The position numbers were made by a program, and so were the translations under genes. A model generated the notes under the pieces. That model was not told the DNA's origin. It did not search any database and was given only the letters and a program-made list of their open reading frames with translations. DNA of 64,000 nt from Mugil cephalus (Eukaryota > Chordata > Actinopteri > Mugiliformes > Mugilidae): contig NC_061774.1 in NCBI RefSeq assembly GCF_022458985.1, forward strand, positions 15,276,197 through 15,340,196, given 5' to 3'. Positions 26,150 through 37,400 of this stretch are shown piece after piece (positions within the stretch are counted from its first letter, which is position 1; every line of letters starts with the position of its first letter).

Positions 26150-27455
26150 TTTGGTCAGGTATATGACGCCCTACCTCTTATTCTGGTCCCTCTGTTTACA
26201 TGAACTTTCAGAGACGCGCCAGTTGTGACTCTGAAAAAAATTCCTAAGACATTAAGTTAGAAGCAGGTGAAGAAAAAAGACGTGTAAACTATTTTAAACA
26301 ACAATTTTAATTAATGACAGCCACCCGCCCACAATATTTGTGAGGCCTCAGTCCAAAACTGGGTGGATCAGGAACTGAATTTACAAGTTGGTTTATTGTG
26401 TCTGCATGGACAAAGAGAGGCTGTCCAAATAATGCCTAATCTTTACTGCCACCATATTGAATGGAAACGGCATAAGGTACAAAGTTAAAATGGTTGAAAT
26501 CTAAGCCCTAACTTATTACATAAGTGTGGGCTAATGAGACTGCAAGATCTCTCAACTGCCTGCATTTATTACCTGGCATGGGGAACTTAAGAAAGTCTCA
26601 CTGGCCCTGTGGCTTTGTCCGGATGAGTTTCAAGGGGAAAAACTGAGGACAATCAATTATCCGAAGACATATATGAACAATTGCAGTAATTTGTGATAAC
26701 TATAACAAATTCATATTCATGTTATTTTATTATTTTTTTTACTTCTATTTGTGGAAAATAGCAAAGAATCAAGATTGTATTGGAATATATAACACCAAAT
26801 AATGACACGTAGAGATGAAATGATGCGGTTTTAAGCGCTACTGAGCATAGGTACCTCATGCAAAACTTTATTACAGCGTAAGATATAATTGTGAAAGGCT
26901 TATTCATACATTACACAACTATCCTCTGTTTCAGTTCATGTTTGGGCGTGGATGTGAATTCAATCATGTTTTATGTCACAGTTAACAATCAACAAACAAA
27001 CCAGCGCTTACTCATGTGCATCCTGCCCTTGTGTAACACAGTGTTACTGCTGTGTTATTTAACAGGGTGCCATTACGTGCATTATAACTGAGAGATTAAA
27101 CTAATATTCTTGACACACGACTTATTTTTATCTTCATGTCCATATCTGAGCTTACATCCACAAGCAGAGTGACGTCTGCCGGGGTGGTCAGAAAGACTGA
27201 GGGGGGCCCAGTGAGGTCAAAGTCTTGAAACAGGTCACATGAACAACTTCTGGTTCACATCCATGTCGACGTGATGTCTCCTTGATCCATGGAGATGTCC
27301 TGTGTTTTCACAGGGATCAAAGTAAATCTGGGGTGATTTCTTCTGTCCCAGCCTCCTAAATGTTGTGGAAGTTTGTGTGTGCAACAACAACTGCTGCTGA
27401 GTTCTCTGATCTTTGGTCAGATGGATCAAACTAATGTTTCCTGTACTTTCCTTAT
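26150..27455 (-). pseudogene. decayed, rearranged duplicate of nr3c1 exon 2 and flanks
   Basis: Three blocks match the neighbouring gene at roughly 75-85% by eye. (1) 27131-27455 matches exon 2 at 23841-24300, with shared runs ggtggtcagaaa, gaggtcaaagtcttg, cttctggttcac and gttgtggaagtttgtgt. (2) 26150-26630 matches the exon-2 end, its splice donor and adjoining intron (22563-22900 and 23240-23385), with gaaagtctcactggccctgt kept. (3) 26618-26705 matches 5' flank 25530-25617 (aaaaactgagga-aatcaatta). Translated on the minus strand, block 1 still shows LTKDQR, TQTSTT and DMDVNQKLF, but the frame is broken and the acidic AF-1 core is mostly lost. In gene orientation the flank block sits between the two exon pieces, so this is not a simple tandem copy. 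No DBD or LBD is present. Not expected to make a receptor. Confidence 0.88.
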
Positions 27456-29900
27456 TTGTCTAATCACAACACCGCCCTCCAGTGGCCGCAAGGAGACACT
27501 GTGAGTCAATGCCACTGAAAAACCCGTAAACAATGAATTATTATGGTGCGATTATTAACTGGTGGCCTATAATTATCCTGCTTGCCCAACCACTAGTAAG
27601 GGAAATGCTCATTTTCTAATGTAGCATGAAGCTTGAAGGAGAACTCAAGGAGAAGATGTGGGGATATTTTACGACTTTACATAAAAACCTGCACTGTTGT
27701 GAGGCAGCAAATTCTGAAGAAAAAAAAACTACTTTTGTTTCTCAACCCACTGAGTTTCACACTTCTGTCTCTTTAATCTGTAGAAGTATGAGTGGATGAA
27801 AAGTGAGCAAAGGAAGAGAAAAATAGGCCACAGGAGGCTGTGTGTGTGTGTGCATCCGGATAATTTTGGACCCGTATTATGTGTTGCTTTCAGTGCTGCA
27901 CAACACTGCGTTGTGGATTTTTTCCCCTTTAGATGAAAAAAAAAATCACTGACATGTCTGTACGTTTCCACATAAAATCATTTGAGAATTCCTTTAAATC
28001 CATTTCTTATTTGCAAGGTACTCTTTTGTGCATGTGCTGTGACTTTACCTGCCTCTGGATTTATTAATGCAGAGGGCGTGCAAATCCCACAGCTGACAAT
28101 TTAATGTTACAGCACATACAGTCACTTTCAAGCTCATCTGGGAGCCGTATTGTCTTACATGGTTCGTGCTGAATTTGCATGAAATTCAACCCCTTCCAAA
28201 AGATAGGATCTGACCCGGGAGCTGAGCGTGAACAGGAAATAATGTGAAAACATGAGCCAGAAAAAAATTATCTCTAACGACAGGATGAGGGATGTGGAGA
28301 ACAAATAGAGTTTATTGCACACGTGGGGAAGAGAACAATCCCCAAGAAAACTCAGGTGAACGTGCTCTGAGTTACACAGCCAGACAAATCCAGTGTCTGA
28401 CTTTATGAACAAACCGCTACACCGAGCACACTGACGGTGTCCTTCCTTATCTACAGTGGTACATCTAGACTTAAGTCGCGCAATCCGCAAAACATTCAAA
28501 TATCGTTTATAATGCAAGCGGCAAAACCTCACGTCACAGAAAATGAGCTCAGTGTGCTCAGTGTGGCTCTAAATCCCCACTGTTTGAATCCCACTCAGTC
28601 CCCTGCGGCTGCTTAGCAACCCCTCTCCAGCACAATATACTCTGAATTAACAGGGTAAAGCGTGACCGCTGCCTCCTCAAAACCACGAGTCAAGGGTGCT
28701 CTCCCATCATCAACGCCTTCTCTCAGCACCGCAGCAATAAAAGCCTCTGATTTATTACAACGCGCTTTCAAAAAACACACACGCACAAAAAAACAAACAA
28801 ACAAGGTGAAAAGCAAACATGGGATACAAAACAGTCTGGAGCTCGGGCAGGTGTTAGTGTTGATGCGGGTCGTCCCACATATTACTGGGAGTCCTGTTTT
28901 CACTTTGTTCTCGCACATACTGTGTTGTTGTACATACAGCTCAAGCTTGTGACCTACATAAAAATGCATGATGCTATGGATTGTCAGTCCTCGACTTGAT
29001 TCTGGCATCTCACTTCATGCAAACTGGATTTTCCATCGTGCACTGCTTGGCTTCACATTAGTCTATGCTGATGGCCCTATGACAAATTCACTGCTACAGC
29101 TACAAGTCCCAGACCACTGTCTCCCCACTGTTATAATCCAGAATGAGTGACTCAGTAATGAGGGACTGTCTTCATGAGATTCCCCCATAAAACTGTTGGC
29201 AAATCTGCATTGAACATGCGCTCAAATCAAAAGGTCCTCATATTGATGCATTATGTTTGGGTAACATCATAATAAATAAATCAATCCTTATTAACTAATG
29301 CATTTTCAAACGTATCCGCTTATATAGAGCGGATGGAGCGTGAAGCAGCAGTGATGTTGGAGTTTGTTGAGATCTGTCCGCGGTGCTGAAAAGAGAATCC
29401 GCTCGTTCAAATCAATGGCGAATAGATCAGTTTTCATATCGACTCACAGTATTCTGGGCGAAAAAAAAGTGACACTGGTGCCTCAATGTTGAGTCAGATA
29501 CAGAAGAGTGTTGCTTCCATTTTTATTTTTGTTTAGTTAATTGATTTTTTAAAAATATTATAGTGTTTGAAAGGGGGAGTAAGGAGGAGTACCGTGCAGA
29601 TCACCAGATTTGTTTCACCTAGTTGTCACAGCTGATGAGTTTTTGAGCAAGGCACTGGCACACAACCCCGCGCCGGTCTCTCGGGATAAGCGCGTCAGCT
29701 TAAAGCGTTAAATGTAAATGCGAAAGCCTCTGTGGAGACTCGGAAGAAGGGATTAATACCCGCAACGCTGGGCTGTTAAAACTGCATTAGACCTGGATCC
29801 TCGTCGCCAGCTGCACATCGCCCGTGGCCAGATCACAATTTCGTGAAAAAGAAAATCTGCACAGATGCATCCCCATCAGCGCGCGTTATCGACTGAAAAT
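27456..29900. other. intergenic spacer between the nr3c1 relic and kctd16
   Basis: No gene supported. The two longest minus-strand ORFs (28155-28532 and 28613-29008) lack domains or coding-like composition. The region contains a short GT tract near 27839. Confidence 0.6.
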
Positions 29901-30629
29901 GACATTTTCCTTTAAGATGATGTAAGGCATTACTTCACGGGACGTTTTTTTCCCCCTCTCCCTCCTGCACAGCTTGGAGCAACATTATCTTAAACCTTCT
30001 GCCAGTCCAGTCGTTTCCGCACTCAGCAGTTTAGAGAGATGGGAGCGCGCAGGAGTACCGCTTCCATCCTCCTCTCCGAGAGCATCCTCTGAGTATGTCT
30101 CAGTATCCCAGTAGTCAGGAGCGACGCTGAGTTGCAGGATGAAAGAGGGGCTTGCGCATTTTTTTATTTTATTTTATTTTTTTAGTTTATCTAGGGCTTA
30201 TGTGGTTGAACTAGGAGCAAGATGCAAAAAGGTCGAGTCTCTTCACAGAAAACTTGATTAGAGATGCTTTTACTTTTTGTGACGGTGGGAATTTTTCAGA
30301 GTCAAGTGAGGATTATATTTCTTTGAAGTCCCACTGACGACCCATCACAGTGGATGTGTGTAACATGATGCCGGTTATGATAATCGATTCCGTTCAAAAA
30401 GGATGCACCGTGGGCAGGCACATTTACGCACGGGGTTAAAGGATATACTGTAGACACACCTTGGGATTGTTCTGTCATGAAACACTGGATGAGAGGACTG
30501 CAGCTTGAATCAAGGCTATGCTTTGGGTCTGAGCGCATCGGCACCATGCAGCTACACCCCACATCCTGAACTTCTGGGACGTTTGCGCTCCGCGATCAAG
30601 ACTCGGATTTCGTGTAAGAAAAACAAAAT
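29901..30629 (+). promoter_or_regulatory. kctd16: kctd16 5' UTR and probable upstream control region
   Basis: The 700 bp before the kctd16 start. A pyrimidine-rich run ending tttttttag near 30184 could be the acceptor of a 5' UTR exon, so the true transcription start may lie farther upstream. No TATA box placed. Confidence 0.35.
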
Positions 30630-31452
30630 ATGGCATTGAGCGAAAATTGCAAAACGCAACCTGCTAAAGAGCAAAGCTCGGTGCAAACCCCTCCGTCGGA
30701 TGTGATTGAGCTCAACGTGGGTGGACAGGTGTATTACACTCGTCATGCCACCTTGACAAGCTTTCCAAATTCCTTACTTGGGAAGCTGTTCTCTAACAAG
30801 AAGGGGTCTTCAAATGACTTGTCCCGGGACCTCAGAGGGCGATATTTTATTGACAGAGATGGCTTTCTGTTCCGTTATATATTGGATTACCTTAGAGACA
30901 AGCAAGTTGTCCTCCCTGATCACTTTCCCGAGAGAGGGAGGTTAAAAAGAGAAGCGGAATACTTCCAGCTACCAGATTTGGTCAAACTTTTGTCATCGGA
31001 TGAGTCAAAACTCCTTCCAGACGACTTGTACCACAGTGATTTCGACGATGTCTCGCAAGGCAGCGACCAGAGGTTTTACCCCTCTTACTCCTTGGACAGG
31101 AGGTATGGCTATATCACGGTGGCTTACAAAGGAGTTTGTGCCGCGGGAGCCAGAGAGAGTCAAACTGATTCCAAAGGCAAAAAGTTGCCGAGAATCTTCA
31201 TCAGCAGCAGGATTGGCTTGGCGAAAGAAGTGTTTGGAGACGCCCTGAATGAGAACAGGGATACGGACAGACCACCCGATCGATACACGTCCAGGTTTTA
31301 CCTCAAGTTCAGGCACCTGGAGAGAGCTTTTGACATGCTGTCAGAGAGCGGCTTTCACATTGTGGCCTGCAATACGTCCCTGACCGCGTCCTCCATCGGT
31401 CATTACGCGGATGACAGGGTTTGGTCCAATTACGCACAGTACATCTTCTACC
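30630..31452 (+). CDS. kctd16: kctd16 coding exon 1: BTB and H1 domains
   Basis: Start at the Met of MALSENCK. The exon ends with one base of codon 275, followed by donor GTGAGT. Reading on into the intron adds only one further Glu before a TGA at 31458, giving a 276-aa open frame. Confidence 0.94.
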
Positions 31453-34400
31453 GTGAGTGACGATTTATTCCCACTCTTAAAAGGAATGTGAATTTAAATG
31501 GAGGCTTTTTGACCTTCAGGGGGTAATAATGAATCAACCAAGTGAAAATTAAACGCCAGCAAATGTAAACTAATAATAGATAAAAGAAGATAATTAGCAA
31601 GTGCCCCTCCCTTCCACAAACAGCCACATTCAGGGAACATATCTGTGTGGTATAACGTCAACCAGAACGGCTGTTTTCTTTCTAAGTGATAAAAGTTCGG
31701 CATTGACATTTTTCTAAATCGCATCTAATTTAATTCCAGAGACTGCCAGGTGATGTGCAGAAAGGGGAGGGTTGTGTTCGCTCACTCCACCAGGAGGCAC
31801 GGTTGGGTTGGAGCCTCATCCTCAACCTTTGCATTTCTTGCAGTGGATGATTTCAAACTTGTGTTTTTTGGCCTGATATGAGAGTAAAAACTTGCCCACG
31901 GGCCCACGGGGAGTTGAGTCACGATGCTGCTACACTTCAAGTACACATGCGTCATGTGTGAACACAGCTCTCTCCCTTGGATTCTGACAGCCGATGGGTT
32001 ATGAATAATACAGCACCAGTGGGCAGGAAAAAATAGTCACATAAATGCCCTGCGTTCCCTCCAATCAGCTTTGCCTTTTTTTTTTTTTTTTTTTTTTAAA
32101 CTTGGAGATAAAGTTTGTTCATCAGCACATTACTTAATTAGCTGCAAGTATGGCTCATTCCTTTGCAGGGGAAGGAGTTGTGCCATATGGCCAATTAAAA
32201 AGCACTTTGTTCGTTATTCTGAATGACTCCCTTTAGAAAAGCTGGAGAAACCCCAGTTAATGGGTCAAGGTTGGAGGCGCAAGAGGGTAGACTGAGGGAG
32301 ACATGACATATGATTTGCTAATAGCGTTGTTAATTCAGGCTAATTATGACAGAGAGGTCCGCCTTAACACGAATGAACATCCAGCCAGGAAGGATTTTCC
32401 TGAGTCATTAAATGTTCTGGGGCATAACATATGGAGAAGGTGTTCACCCCTTTCCCCATTAACAGACATCGCCCGAGGACAAAGTGATAGGACAGTAGGA
32501 GAAGGCGTACGAGTCGGTGGGATGAGACGGGGGATGAGAAACTGCAGCAAGTACAGCATGAAAGGAAAGACGCTGCAGAGCAATAAGAGCGCAGAGAGGA
32601 AAGGAGAAGATGGAGGGAATTAAAGGAAGCAAGCTGAGAGGAAGTGAAGAAAAGGGAGGCAAGCAGATGGAGCAGAGAGGGAGCGGCTGATCAGGAGGGA
32701 TGAGGGAGTAAAAGTTGCATGAGACCTGGATATGTGAAGAAGGAACTGAGGCAGAAAGAAGCGAGAGGGAGCAAAAATAGATTAAAGTAAGGATCAGACA
32801 GGAAAGTTCATTGAGTCCGAGGGAGCGTAGAGGTAAAAAAAATAAAAAATTAAAAAATTGGGGTGGGAAGACGCAGAAGAGCGAGACACTGGGTTTTCAT
32901 TAGGAGGGAGCAGACAAGGTAAAGGTGACAGGAAACGCTCACATATATATCGCAGGCATGACGAGACAGAGGCCTAGTCAGGATGATGGATAGACGCATC
33001 AAATGCAGACAGGCGTGAGAGCCCTTGCTTCACAGCGGCCCACCAGCTCTCATCCACTTTGAAAACTAATCCGCAACCTGATTCTGAATGTGGGACACTG
33101 GCTGGCCTAGGGCAGGTAGTCCTAAACTAAGAACCCATGTAGACAAGTGCACCTTTGGGGGTGACGTGAAACAGATGTGCTTTATCATTGTTTGTTGTTG
33201 TCAGCAGAACATTTCACCGCTCTCTTTATACCCCCCCACCATCCAAAGCTAGTGAAAATGCCAGGGGTAGAGTCTAAAAAGCACAATCCATTGAGACTTT
33301 CTTCCAGCTTGTCAGTTTCTTGTTGACATCCATGCTTAAATGTGTCCCTTGTTTTAAGCAGCTGCTCTGATACCAGCATCACACAGTGGATATTTATAAT
33401 TTTGCCAACACGGTATCATTTGTATTAACGCCCAGGGGAATTCTTTCCCTCATTCTGTTAATACACTTTTGTTTCTGTAATCATCATCCTCTCCTGCCCC
33501 GCAGAGCCTGCTGTTTCTCCGCAGACTTAAACAAATTACACTTTCAGCGAAAGGGCGCTCTCCACAGGAGGCCACGCTGTCTGGGCATTCATTACGAGAA
33601 AGGGCTTTTGCATCTGTTGGCTATGATGAATTTAGCTGCATTTAACCAAGTATGACTTCTTCGCCTTTTGAATAAACAGCTGAACGAGAGAGAAATGCAT
33701 CAAAACTGGCGATCGGGTTAGACTAGTGAATAGATCAGATCAGGAGCTGCATGGTCAGGAGGTACAGAGGATCCCGTCTCTGCAGCATGTTGCATTAGTC
33801 AAAATGCGTCCGCATTCTGACATCCAAAAGTCAGAATCATTAGATAAGTTGCCAAAATTATGAAGTAAGAAACACTTAAAATGTAAATTTAGACTGCAAT
33901 TGTGCTGTGGAAAGATAAAATAGTAAGTCACCGTGACCATTCTCTGTGTAACTTTTCCTTGTTTTTCCTGTAAGTGGTTTTATTTACTAGTAGGGGATCC
34001 TGTCGAGTTATTCGTCACATCTAAATCTAGGTTGTTCAGCAGGATGGCGACGTTTGATTTCTCAATCTGCGGCCACGACATTATCGCTGTAGCGATTAAC
34101 AACTCTAACCTCGCAGCTATCGTTTGGGACCTATCTCCTTATTGCTAATTATCTCTGGGGAAAGAGGACAGCGTTGGCTAATTAAAAAGCAATCTGTGAT
34201 CCCAAAATATTTCCTCGTCTCCAGCCGTCCGCTGGAAGACAAACTGCAACCTATTTTAAAGGCGATTCATATTTTACAACGGGAGGGCTTTCATGGGCGA
34301 GGACTAGGAAAATACCATTATAACCCGCTTTAAATGTTCTGCCTCCACATCAGCAGAGCAGCAGAGCAAATCGTCATTGAACTCTGGGAGTGTTAACATC

Positions 34401-37400
34401 ACAGGCGGCGGTTTCATCTTACCCACTTTGAAAGAGCCGAGCCGAGTACCAGGTCAAAATGGGAGACATGTACAGTAAAAATGGAGAATGATTATAGCTG
34501 CCAGGTGTGCTCCGTTCATATAGCTGTGCAGTCTTCATTTGGGCCACGAATGAGATGATGTGTGACCATAATGGCAACTGAACAATGGCTGAAAAGCGGC
34601 AGGGAGAAACGGAGGGGGGAAAGTAATCAATTGCTTTGGTGTAATGGAGGCAGAGATTGGGCCGTCCCCGGGCTCCCACAGAGCCTGGTTGGAGTCTGGA
34701 TGGATTGGCAATGCATTCAGGAGATGGATGGTGTTCCCATGAATAACTCCTCTTAAAGAGCACCTGGGCAGAAAAATAGTCAGAAGTAAGCCGAGGCGCG
34801 CGTGTGTGTGTGTGCTCGTGCTATTCTATTTTATTTTTTCTTCCACTAGTTACAGAACCCTTGTGCACTACTTTAGTCGACAATCTGGCCCACCTTGGAA
34901 GTTAATCTGAGTTTATTGAAAAGGTGCAGATGCAAAAGGAAAGTATCGCCTCTGGAATCGATCGTTGTTTCAAGCAGCGGGCCCTGAATCACGCTGCTTG
35001 TTCTAAATCTCGCTAAAAGTGTTCAGAGGTTTGTACTGGTTTGTTTTATTGGATTCCACAAACCAAGATGAATTCGTGTTGCTTTTTCAGCGAGTTCAGT
35101 GACATCGAGACACAAGCACTATATAACCTCTAACTAACACATTTACCACTCACATAAATAGTCCTGAAAGACATCAATTTAAGGAAAAAACATCTGGTAT
35201 CTTCCTTTGAAAGATCAGCCTGGTTCCCATTCTAAAGGGATTATCCAGCCGTCGTTTAAACGCCGGGTTATTTCTGTCCCTGGTTCTGCTATTTCTGCTC
35301 CGTGAAGCTGCTGGAGAACAGGTATATCAGCTCGCTCTGTCTGACACCTAACACCTTAATGATCTCCTCTAGAGACACTTAATGGCTACTTGGACGTGAG
35401 ACTCTTCACATTACGGACAGGACTGAGTGTTTTCAGAAGACAAGGGGATCCCCTCTGTTAGCATGCGGGAGGAGACCCTTGTAAGAAAAAAAAGAAAAGA
35501 AAAAAGAAAAGAAATTAGCGGCAACGTACGTACCCAGTTGATAAAGTTGGTTGCTTGTTACCGGGTACTTGCACTTTCCCAGACGTCACTCTTTGACCGG
35601 AGCCAGCTTGACAGGGCGAGGAACAGAATCAGCTCCTCCAACCTCCCCAGGCCATCATTCAGGGGACGCCAAGGGCCCTGCGAGTACTGGGGACACCTTC
35701 TCGCCTTCTCCCGGCCTCATCCTGCTTTATCAGTGCTCGGGGGTGGGGGGTGGTGGGTGGGTGGGGGTGGGGGGGATGGTGATGGTGGTGGTGGTGGTGG
35801 TGGTGGTGGTTTCCGGGGTCAGGAAGAGGCTGATAGAAGTTTCAATCTGCGGATCAGGAGACGGCTGAAGGTAATTAATATTGATAAATTCAAGTGTACG
35901 CAGATATTACAGACACCATTGTAGCCGGCAAGAGGAAACGTAGTCGTCGCCATCAGTGAGGCCGCTCACAAACTGCTGAAGTGATACTTTCAGAGCAAAT
36001 AAGACTATCTTAGTGAAATGGATTTCCTTGTCCCTGTAAGGACGGTCACTGCCTTTGCAAGACAAGCCTTTTTTTTTTCTTTTTTTTTTGTTATGCTGCA
36101 AGGACACGTTGGCCTAATTTGTGAGTTAACAAGCATGTAAACCTGACTCTTCCTGAAGCAGTGGAAGAGGGAAAACTGTTTTATGTAGCGGGACATGGGA
36201 GCTAGAGGATATGAGAGTGAGTTTAAAATCTGAGTCTCTGGTAGAACTGTCTGAGTTTTAGTCCCCCGACGCATATTGTCCCCGGCACAAGTAGCATTTT
36301 TAGCCAAGATGATTCTCCCTATTTTGTTTCCTCCACAATCGAAATCTAGGTCAGGAAATGTTATTGTGCCAAAGCCATGGAGAGATTAAAGCACTTCCGG
36401 ATCATTTATAGCAGCCGGTCTCACTGGGTGATGCTGCGTTTGGGTAAATATAGCAAAGTGAATAAAGCAGACGTTCATTTCGAAAATTCACAAATTGAGT
36501 GTTTTTCTGTGACCCAGACGGCTCGGGTGTAACGCGCTGTTTCGTGATCAGAAAATTATTTTTCATTCATTTAGATTGAGGGCACAGTTCACATCCCCGC
36601 TAAGATTCAAATTTGCGGAACAGACAGCTTTGGGTCACAACATGAAATAAATTGGGTTTCTGCCCCCCTTACGTGTAATAACGTGGCGAAATTGCCGCGT
36701 GATGAGCCTTTCTTGTTCCTTTTCATTTATTTCCTTGCCTCTCGTGATTGTGCAGAACGTCTCTCAGATTACAGGACTGGAGCTCGGCGCTGGCCCTGGA
36801 AGTTAAAGCAGCCGCTGTCAGATACCTTTGATGAGTCAGTTTTCGGAGCACGGATAAAAAAAAAACAAATCCACTAACGTCTGGCAAGAAACCCACTGAC
36901 ATTTTGAGTTCACTCTGCCTTCAGTCCTTGTCACGTCCTACTTTCCTACCATTTAAGAGCTCGTTTCAGCCTAATGTACGTGCAGCTGAAGCTCTGTAAA
37001 GCCGGCCTCTCGAAGGCATGAAACCGAGATCCGTGCTTTCATTAGTTTGAGGACACCCCCCCCTGTGACACGCCCGCATGCCTCCATGCTCTGTGCAGAA
37101 CTCGACTCCCTCTCCCTGTGTTATTTATGAGAAGTGCAGACACCGCCCAGGCCCGGTCTGAAGACCAGCTCTAGTCTTTTAATGTGGCTGGAATATGATC
37201 TCTTAGACAGGCTCTATGGATCTGAGAAAACACATTACAATCAATGGCTTCCCTGAAAAGATACCAAAGTGTATCGCACACACGCCCACTTGTTTAAATG
37301 TGCAAGAGAATGACTTTGCTTCCGGACAAAGCTATTAGTTGGTTCCTGTTTTTTTTTTTTTTTTTTTCCCTTTGATAGAGACATCAGAGATTGACGTTAT

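Noticed and set aside
28155..29008. Two minus-strand ORFs of 125 and 131 aa
   Set aside because: No recognisable motif, no flanking exons, and stretches of T-rich codons typical of chance ORFs.
35427..35924. 165-aa plus-strand ORF
   Set aside because: Half of it is glycine from the G-rich tract; it lies inside the kctd16 intron and has no homologous motif.
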